Assembly: GCA_014523625.1 (NCBI GenBank)
Contig: JAATVP010000183.1
Coordinates: 1 to 9,796 of the forward strand
Direction of reading: 5' to 3'
Source: Nitrososphaerales archaeon TH5896
GTDB taxonomy: Archaea; Thermoproteota; Nitrososphaeria; Nitrososphaerales; Nitrososphaeraceae
Length of the DNA stretch: 9,796 nt
The translations under genes and the position numbers were made by a program. Position 1 is the stretch's first letter. Every line of letters begins with the position of its first letter. The notes below the pieces were generated by a model. That model ran no database searches, was not told where the DNA came from, and saw nothing but the letters and a program-made list of their open reading frames with translations. This document shows positions 6,423 to 9,796 of the stretch, piece after piece.

Positions 6423-6851
6423 CTACCTAATCTTTGATCTATAATCCTGTGTTGTCGGGGTCCTTCTATCTATGAGAACCTTCCATATGCCCAAACCTAC
6501 TAAGATAATGCCCATCGCAATGGTTGAAGCCAATGAAGTCGCTCCCAGCCCACCAGATACAGCAAGGATGCCAACTATAATTAATCCTCCATTTACAAAC
6601 AGCAATATCGAAATTATGTTTGATCGTTCCTTTCTTGCAATTACAAAGGCAATAATTGACATGATCACTGCGCTTCCACCAAAGGCTGTACCTCTTGTTC
6701 TCTCATCTAGTGGGAGAAATCCTCGCGAGTCTTCTGTAGTTTGGCCGGAGTCAGATGAGAAAATTATAGCAACATCGATTCCGTACAATACCAACAATAT
6801 CAATGAGACTCCCAGTAGAGCGATTGCAATAGTTGTCTTTGTAGCTTTCAT
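6423..6851 (-). CDS. Four-helix membrane protein of unknown function
   Basis: A 142-aa membrane protein with hydrophobic segments at about 7-31, 56-72, 78-99 and 106-127. A polar, charged loop (32-55, with D-E-R-T-R-G) joins the first two helices and a short basic loop (R-K-E-R, 73-76) joins helices 2 and 3. The tail after 128 is basic. By the positive-inside rule the loop between helices 2 and 3 and the C-terminus lie in the cytoplasm, and the 32-55 loop outside. No conserved motif that I recognise is present and no partner gene adjoins. The opposite strand carries an overlapping open frame of similar size. The minus-strand reading is preferred because it gives coherent helices, a TATA box and a T-rich terminator. 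Confidence 0.75.
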   Translation of the reverse strand: MKATKTTIAIALLGVSLILLVLYGIDVAIIFSSDSGQTTEDSRGFLPLDERTRGTAFGGSAVIMSIIAFVIARKERSNIISILLFVNGGLIIVGILAVSGGLGATSLASTIAMGIILVGLGIWKVLIDRRTPTTQDYRSKIR

Positions 6852-6879
6852 CTATCGACTATCATTTGTAGAAATTTCA

Positions 6880-6891
6880 CATATATTAATG
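6880..6891 (-). promoter_or_regulatory. TATA-like box for the membrane protein gene
   Basis: On the minus strand ATTAATATAT is centred about 34 bp before the ATG at 6851, predicting a leader of under 10 nt. It supports this strand as the coding one. Confidence 0.45.
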
Positions 6892-7147
6892 ATATAGTAC
6901 GGCGTAAATAGCGTATGCGAAGATTGACTGAAATTAAATCACTGATCTGTCTCCAGTAGTGAGTTTATCTGCAGCAACATCACCTCTTGCGTTACAAAGC
7001 TTTCTCAATTTTCAGCTCATTATAAACAACATAATGTGCGATCACATAATGAATTTTGTAAAAAGAGTAGGAGAATTAGGTTAACGTAAATAAACTGACA
7101 GAATTAGTTCGGTTATCGATCTTAGCAGTAATAAAAAATGCACGTTT

Positions 7148-7163
7148 ATGAATATATATTCAT
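7148..7163 (+). promoter_or_regulatory. 16-bp AT-rich palindrome containing a TATA-like box
   Basis: ATGAATATATATTCAT is a perfect 16-bp palindrome with AATATATATT at its centre. It lies about 25 bp upstream of the ATG at 7179 that opens the broken zinc-finger frame. That is the right place for a TATA box whose flanks could be an overlapping dimer-binding site. Confidence 0.4.
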
Positions 7164-7192
7164 CTAGCCTAACCCTGTATGCATCTAGCCTA
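7161..7192 (+). repeat. 11-bp direct repeat
   Basis: CATCTAGCCTA occurs at 7161-7171 and again at 7182-7192, 21 bp apart start to start. The second copy contributes the in-frame TAG at 7191-7193 that interrupts the zinc-finger reading frame, so a small duplication may have produced one of its lesions. Confidence 0.4.
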
Positions 7193-7422
7193 GATCCTAT
7201 CTTACTTGGAAGCCTATTGCAATGAAAGTGATTTCAGTTCAGTTGATGGATATGAGCGTCACCTCGTAACTAAACATCCAAACCTACCAGGTTATCCTCG
7301 ATCCGGCCGATATTCAGCTATATGGACTGAAGCAACAGGGTATGTCTTGGGAAAGAAGTAAAAGTGGATATGGAGAAATAGCTCGCTATTTCTTACATGG
7401 GCAAAATAATCTTCCTCAGTAA
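7179..7422 (+). pseudogene. Broken C2H2-type zinc-finger protein gene
   Basis: Two adjacent reading frames together give a protein resembling small archaeal zinc-finger proteins, but no single frame does. In the first frame (codons from 7215) the reading is Y-C-N-E-S-D, then G-Y-E-R-H-L-V-T-K-H-P-N-L-P-G-Y-P (7248-7298), with the typical H-x4-H and K-H-P ending. This frame stops at 7359. At 7306 the next frame continues with A-D-I-Q-L-Y-G-L-K-Q-Q-G-M-S-W-E and runs to a stop at 7420-7422. From memory, thaumarchaeal relatives carry P-A-D or similar followed by G-x-x-W-E right after K-H-P-x-x-x-x-Y-P, so the two halves join if one base near 7296-7304 is removed. An in-frame TAG at 7191-7193 follows the ATG at 7179, and the first cysteine of the expected C-x2-C is missing. 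Two lesions suggest a decayed gene; a sequencing error could explain only one of them. Confidence 0.6.
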
Positions 7423-7462
7423 ATGTTGAAATAACAGACAGTTAAGCTCTACTCAAACTCAC

Positions 7463-7717
7463 ATGGTCACGAGTGCAGAAGAAAGACAAAAGAGATTAGA
7501 AGATTTTCATAGGGGTTATGATGAGAATGTTCTGGATGAGAATCTTAGGAAAGAGAAAAGTCGAGTAATCACTACTTTATCAGAGTATTTTAATAGGGAA
7601 ATGATTTTAGCTGATGAATGTCTTGTAAGAGGAGATGAATCAGGGGCAGCAGTTTATTCTCACATTGCTAAAGTTATAGACGCAGCACTAAAAGAACTGG
7701 AAGAACCAGAGGAATGA
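7463..7717 (+). CDS. Small acidic helical protein of unknown function
   Basis: An 84-aa soluble protein, almost entirely predicted helix and rich in Glu, Asp, Lys and Arg. An N-terminal charged segment (6-33) is followed by two amphipathic helices (about 31-53 and 58-80) joined by R-G-D-E-S-G, as in a helical hairpin. The only cysteine is C53. It has no signal peptide, metal motif or recognisable family. It begins 40 bp after the broken zinc-finger frame and ends 71 bp before the next ATG. The ATG start is chosen because it is the first in the frame and the helical pattern begins at once. Confidence 0.65.
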   Translation: MVTSAEERQKRLEDFHRGYDENVLDENLRKEKSRVITTLSEYFNREMILADECLVRGDESGAAVYSHIAKVIDAALKELEEPEE

Positions 7718-7762
7718 TCTCAGTAAAAATCATGGACATAAATTTGATTTAACAAGTTATTT

Positions 7763-7770
7763 GTATACTA
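7763..7770 (+). promoter_or_regulatory. TATA-like box pointing to a start at 7789
   Basis: GTATACTA lies about 23 bp before the ATG at 7789 but about 52 bp before the TTG at 7818. The usual archaeal spacing therefore fits a leaderless start at 7789 and supports the view that the gene downstream originally began there. Confidence 0.35.
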
Positions 7771-7817
7771 ATATTGGTAGTATTTCACATGTCAGATTCC
7801 TATGAAACCTATTATAG

Positions 7818-8141
7818 TTGAAACCAGAGTACGTCGATATGGCTTCGGGAGTTCACTGGGATAGAGTAGAGGGAACAATGTTGGCAGATGGCAGTGCGAC
7901 CCTGACGATAAGATATTTGCATATGACTAAGAACGGTGAAGCCATTACTGGAATTGGAACTGGAACTCAGATGGCTCCAAACCAAAGAGGGATTGCGAAA
8001 GTCACCGCTGAGGGAATTATGTGGACATCTGCTTCTAGGTTATCGCATCTCAACGGTGGCAGATGGACAGTTGAGGGAGAAGTCAATACTATTAAAGAGA
8101 CTGTTGAGGTTAGGGATAACTTCAACTTCTCGAATTTATAA
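7818..8141 (+). CDS. Beta-rich protein of unknown function, N-terminus probably frameshifted
   Basis: A 107-aa soluble protein with alternating hydrophobic/polar beta-strand patterns and glycine turns: V-E-G-T-M at 17-21, G-T-G-T-Q at 47-51, W69, R74-L-S-x-L-N-G, and W83-T-V-E-G-E. It suggests a small beta-barrel, loosely like the barrel proteins of DUF3224/allene-oxide-cyclase type, but that is a weak impression and no function follows. The only start in the frame before residue 8 is the TTG at 7818, right after an in-frame TAG. In the next frame an ATG at 7789 reads ten codons (M-S-D-S-Y-E-T-Y-Y-S) and meets TGA exactly where the TTG frame begins. One extra T at 7818-7819 would join them smoothly. 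So the true or ancestral gene is probably 7789-8141, and this copy is either frameshifted or misread. An in-frame ATG (residue 8, 7839) is another start. Confidence 0.65.
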   Translation: MKPEYVDMASGVHWDRVEGTMLADGSATLTIRYLHMTKNGEAITGIGTGTQMAPNQRGIAKVTAEGIMWTSASRLSHLNGGRWTVEGEVNTIKETVEVRDNFNFSNL

Positions 8142-8224
8142 TAAACTATTCTAAGAGTCTAGACATAGTATGCCTAAATGTAAAAACAGATTAAATCAAA
8201 GAATTTTCAAAAATAGTAAATATT

Positions 8225-8239
8225 TGATAATCATTATCA
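8225..8239. promoter_or_regulatory. 7-1-7 palindrome identical to the Fur-box consensus
   Basis: TGATAATCATTATCA has two 7-bp arms around one central base and equals the TGATAATnATTATCA consensus described for Fur-family metal regulators in bacteria. It lies about 109 bp before the ATG at 8348 and 84 bp after the stop at 8141. That is upstream of the predicted TATA box (8313-8320) of the PRC-barrel-like gene. Whether an archaeal Fur-type protein uses it cannot be told from the sequence. Confidence 0.4.
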
Positions 8240-8312
8240 TCGCCGTCAGAATTACGACTCAAAATCATTTTTGATCCACTATTAGATATGCCTGGTCTAT
8301 GGACTCAATAGG

Positions 8313-8320
8313 CTTTATTA
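8313..8320 (+). promoter_or_regulatory. TATA-like box for the PRC-barrel-like gene
   Basis: CTTTATTA is centred about 31 bp before the ATG at 8348, predicting a leader of about 5 nt. No Shine-Dalgarno sequence is seen before the ATG. Confidence 0.45.
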
Positions 8321-8347
8321 AGCTCAAGTGTATAGGTAAACGAACCC

Positions 8348-8617
8348 ATGAATAATGATGAACGAGATTTTGATTGGGGTGAAATAATAACCAAACCTGT
8401 TTATACAAGCGATAACAAACATGTGGGTCACGTGGATGGACTAGAAGCTGATCAATTTATTGTGAAAGATAAGATAATCCATTCCAAATACTATAGGGTG
8501 GATAGGGAACTATTAGAAATGTATCAAGACGGAAAAGTAAAGCTGAGAATTAATGAGCAAGAGCTAAAATCAAAATATGAAAAAGACAGTCCAGGGTATT
8601 TTAGTTACGGTGCATAG
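8348..8617 (+). CDS. PRC-barrel-like small protein
   Basis: An 89-aa soluble protein. Residues 10-70 follow the pattern of PRC-barrel/DUF2171-type domains. The run is I-I-T-K-P-V-Y-T-S-D-N-K-H-V-G-H-V-D (13-30), a second strand pair D-Q-F-I-V-K (35-40), a Y-Y-R-V loop (48-51) and a final V-K-L-R-I strand (64-68). In this superfamily the small beta-barrel commonly binds RNA, photosynthetic reaction centres or other partners. In archaea it is frequent as a stand-alone protein of unknown job, so only the fold is proposed. The acidic N-terminus (D-E-R-D-F-D) and Tyr/Gly tail are unremarkable. It ends 33 bp from the convergent gene at 8651. ATG start with a well-placed TATA-like box; a Fur-box-like palindrome lies further upstream. 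Confidence 0.75.
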   Translation: MNNDERDFDWGEIITKPVYTSDNKHVGHVDGLEADQFIVKDKIIHSKYYRVDRELLEMYQDGKVKLRINEQELKSKYEKDSPGYFSYGA

Positions 8618-8650
8618 AGTTAAACCAATTTACTGGCCAGAGACTAGTCA

Positions 8651-9022
8651 TCATTCCCATAAGTAGTAGTGAATACTATCTTCAGAATTTGATTCGATGA
8701 GTTCAAATCCTATTTTATTATTTCGTTCTAGGTAGTCTGCTATTTCGTCAAACGTGAAACCAGAGTCGTTTAAGTCTATTAGTAAGTGTTTGTCGATTCC
8801 TGCATGTCTTAATGCAATTAGTGCACCCAACAATTTTCCAGAAGCCTGAGTATCGTCTTTACCATTCCAGTCATAATACGACATGATGACACCAATAGCA
8901 CATCTACCATTACGTGCATCAGAGTATCTCTCAGTAATCTGCGTAAACTGTTTTCCATATGCACCTAGAATTTGTGAAATAGTGAGTTTTTCTTTTAACA
9001 ACAGCTGTTGTTGTTGACTCAT
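8651..9022 (-). CDS. Unknown soluble protein, member of a local paralogous set
   Basis: A 123-aa soluble protein of a family I cannot name. A Gln-rich start (3-6) is followed by a helix, then a core N-G-R-C-A-I-G-V-I-M-S-Y-Y (38-50), a charged turn W52-N-G-K-D-D and an Ala/Leu-rich helix (60-74). A second helical part is D-L-N-D-S-G-F-T-F-D-E-I-A-D-Y-L-E-R (83-100), and the acidic tail ends in Y-Y-L-W-E. C41 is the sole cysteine and there is no evident catalytic motif. The F-T-F-D-E-I-A-D-Y-L stretch looks like a short helix-turn-helix-type helix, but this is only an impression. DNA encoding its C-terminal tail recurs at 9298-9420 and at the right window edge, both on the same strand. ATG start; TATA-like sequence lies 25-33 bp upstream. 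Confidence 0.75.
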   Translation of the reverse strand: MSQQQQLLLKEKLTISQILGAYGKQFTQITERYSDARNGRCAIGVIMSYYDWNGKDDTQASGKLLGALIALRHAGIDKHLLIDLNDSGFTFDEIADYLERNNKIGFELIESNSEDSIHYYLWE

Positions 9023-9043
9023 AGACGTACTAACAATATGGTC

Positions 9044-9059
9044 AATAAACTATTTAGAT
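9044..9059 (-). promoter_or_regulatory. TATA-like sequence for the gene at 8651-9022
   Basis: On the minus strand TCTAAATAGTTTATTG contains two TATA-like cores, centred about 33 and 25 bp before the ATG at 9022. Either suits a short-leader or leaderless archaeal transcript. Confidence 0.4.
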
Positions 9060-9143
9060 TCTATCTGTTGTATCAATCCAATGAATTTTCCATATGGCAG
9101 AGTTCACAATCTTGACTAGTTGGTCTATATAGAAATGTATTAA

Positions 9144-9290
9144 GTTCAAAGTTTTGGAGTAAAGACATTCAACTACTCTATTAATTTTGTTGCTGAACCT
9201 GCACATTATGTAGTTACAAATCAGTTTAAAGAGCTAGTCATAGCATCAGATGGTAAGAATTATCTTCAAAAGTTTGATTCTCATCGGTAA
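9144..9290 (+). other. Open frame without start codon, possible gene remnant
   Basis: Between a TAA at 9141-9143 and a TAA at 9288-9290 one plus-strand frame stays open for 48 codons and reads like ordinary protein (V-A-E-P-A-H-Y-V-V-T-N-Q-F-K-E-L-V near the middle), but has no ATG, GTG or TTG in a sensible place at its beginning. It may be a fragment of a lost gene. Part of it (9259-9280) also resembles, on the opposite strand, the tail of the 8651-9022 gene, so both readings are uncertain. Confidence 0.25.
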
Positions 9291-9297
9291 GTCAGCT

Positions 9298-9420
9298 GTA
9301 TTATCTTTAGAATTATAATTCGATGAGTTCAAATCTTATTTCATTATTCTGCCGTTCTATATACTTGGAGTAGTATCCAAGTAGTAGTATCCAAATACTT
9401 GGAGATAGCTTCACAGCCAT
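9298..9420 (-). pseudogene. Decayed copy of the 3' end of the 8651-9022 gene
   Basis: The 18-bp sequence ATTCGATGAGTTCAAATC is identical at 8692-8709 (inside the gene) and 9318-9335, and similarity continues on both sides. Read on the minus strand this copy gives Y-I-E-R-Q-N-N-E-I-R-F-E-L-I-E (9355-9316), matching Y-L-E-R-N-N-K-I-G-F-E-L-I-E of the intact protein, and then a premature stop. Upstream, E-A-I-S-K-Y-L in a shifted frame answers to D-E-I-A-D-Y-L, with a small repeat expansion at 9361-9404 in between. No full-length frame remains, so it is a relic of a paralogue. Confidence 0.6.
9361..9404. repeat. Short duplicated/inverted repeat cluster
   Basis: ATACTTGGAG occurs at 9361-9370 and 9395-9404, and TAGTATCCAA at 9371-9380 and 9385-9394. 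ACTTGGA (9363-9369) also pairs with TCCAAGT (9376-9382) as a 7-bp inverted repeat. The cluster sits inside the decayed paralogue and looks like a local slippage or duplication product. Confidence 0.5.
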
Positions 9421-9454
9421 TCGGTGTACTTCTGTGGGCTTTATTCAAATGAGC

Positions 9455-9721
9455 TCATGGACCATTAGTTGATTGCTTAAGAAGCGGTTCGAAAGTCTTC
9501 CAAAAATCTTCGTCGCTAACACTAATCACAGGAGTGTCAGTCGTCTTTGTATCATTTGTTTCTAGCCAAGTCACAATTATTTTTTGTTTGTCCGAGTTTG
9601 TAGAATTGCTTTGGGCTGTCACAACTATATTTTCATTGACAGCAAAACCGATCATTGCAACGACTATGAATATAATAGTGTATTTGCCCATGCTACAATT
9701 ATATAATGTATAACTCAACAT
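9455..9721 (-). CDS. Small exported protein of unknown function
   Basis: An 88-aa protein with an N-terminal hydrophobic segment (15-28) and a probable signal-peptide cleavage after V-V-T-A near residue 36. The mature part is about 52 residues and polar: several N-x-S/T sequons (N39, N56 and others), one possible strand K-I-I-V-T-W-L (47-53), and an acidic/aromatic stretch D-E-D-F-W-K-T-F (70-77). It has no cysteine after cleavage and no metal motif, and I do not recognise the family. The start may instead be the in-frame ATG at 9691 (M-G-K-Y-T), which gives a more typical signal peptide. A TATA-like box at 9745-9758 fits the upstream ATG better. It lies between two copies of the neighbouring gene's tail. 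Confidence 0.6.
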   Translation of the reverse strand: MLSYTLYNCSMGKYTIIFIVVAMIGFAVNENIVVTAQSNSTNSDKQKIIVTWLETNDTKTTDTPVISVSDEDFWKTFEPLLKQSTNGP

Positions 9722-9744
9722 TCTATTTACTCACTTATCAGAAA

Positions 9745-9758
9745 AAATTATAAAATTC
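9745..9758 (-). promoter_or_regulatory. TATA-like box for the small exported protein
   Basis: On the minus strand the AT-rich run AATTTTATAATTTT is centred about 30 bp before the ATG at 9721. It favours that ATG over the one at 9691 if the transcript is leaderless. Confidence 0.35.
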
Positions 9759-9759
9759 A

Positions 9760-9796
9760 TTATTCTTTATATAGTAGTAGAATATTATCTTCAAAA
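9760..9796 (-). CDS. 3' end of a probable paralogue of the 8651-9022 gene (cut by window edge)
   Basis: The last 37 bases, read on the minus strand, encode F-E-D-N-I-L-L-L-Y-K-E and a TAA stop. The intact gene at 8651-9022 ends S-E-D-S-I-H-Y-Y-L-W-E and stops at exactly the same distance from the shared E-D. At DNA level 9771-9796 and 8661-8687 match closely (AGTAGTAG and TATCTTCA shared). This suggests a second family member running in from the right. Only 11 residues are visible, so the call is tentative. Confidence 0.4.
   Translation of the reverse strand, partial: FEDNILLLYKE

Larger units (their letters stand above)
6852..7178. other. Intergenic region upstream of the broken zinc-finger gene
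   Basis: About 327 bp without a supported gene. The first 40 bp contain the promoter of the minus-strand membrane protein. An 8-bp direct repeat ACATAATG occurs near 7030-7050 and only short open frames are present. The right end holds the palindromic AT-rich element at 7148-7163. Confidence 0.45.

Noticed and set aside
6472..6897. Plus-strand open frame of 141 codons opposite the four-helix membrane protein
   Set aside because: It mirrors the membrane-protein gene, has an incoherent Pro/Ile/Met-rich translation typical of an antisense shadow, and lacks a well-placed TATA box. The minus-strand reading has coherent helices, a promoter and a T-rich terminator.
7936..8154. Plus-strand open frame of 72 codons overlapping the beta-rich protein
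   Set aside because: It is a +1 shadow; the Leu/Arg-rich translation has no protein-like pattern, whereas the other frame shows regular beta-strand alternation.
1..9796. tRNA or rRNA genes, CRISPR arrays, transposase genes or integrase sites
   Set aside because: No GC-rich cloverleaf-like segment, no regularly spaced repeat series and no DDE/tyrosine-recombinase motif in any frame. The repeats that exist are too few or too short.

Overview
The window looks like chromosomal DNA of an ammonia-oxidising archaeon (Thaumarchaeota/Nitrososphaeria), most like the low-GC Nitrososphaera/Nitrosocosmicus side. This is an inference. It rests on AT-rich DNA, archaeal TATA-like boxes 23-35 bp before start codons with almost no Shine-Dalgarno sequences, many exported Asn/Ser/Thr-rich proteins with N-x-S/T sequons, and small proteins of thaumarchaeal style (zinc-ribbon, PRC-barrel-like). 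No RNA gene, CRISPR array or insertion sequence was found.

Left half (1-5478): a copper-handling locus. A divergent gene on the minus strand (61-630) encodes an exported protein with a Met/His-rich N-terminus. On the plus strand follow a 318-aa exported helical protein with a Met-rich centre (946-1902), a 215-aa exported beta-rich protein (2113-2760), a CopD-type membrane protein (2905-4377) and an exported CopC protein with a C-terminal YtkA-like domain (4672-5478). Only CopC and CopD are assigned by recognisable motifs. The other three are tied to copper by Met/His content and position. Gaps of 144-315 bp with TATA-like boxes and T-rich tracts suggest separately transcribed genes rather than a tight operon. 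In many bacteria CopC, CopD and the YtkA-like domain form one polypeptide; here the membrane core is a separate gene and the two outer domains are joined to each other.

Middle (5479-7462): two minus-strand genes, a double zinc-site protein (5588-6106) and a four-helix membrane protein (6423-6851). A 611-bp gap follows, holding a frameshifted C2H2-type zinc-finger gene remnant (7179-7422).

Right part (7463-9796): small accessory genes. These are an 84-aa helical acidic protein, a beta-rich protein whose N-terminus seems to have been cut off by a 1-base loss (7789/7818-8141), a PRC-barrel-like protein (8348-8617), an unknown 123-aa protein (8651-9022) and a small exported protein (9455-9721). 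The tail of the 123-aa gene recurs as a decayed copy (9298-9420) and as what looks like another paralogue entering at the right edge (9760-9796), so this is a zone of local duplication and decay. A perfect 7-1-7 palindrome identical to the bacterial Fur-box consensus lies at 8225-8239.
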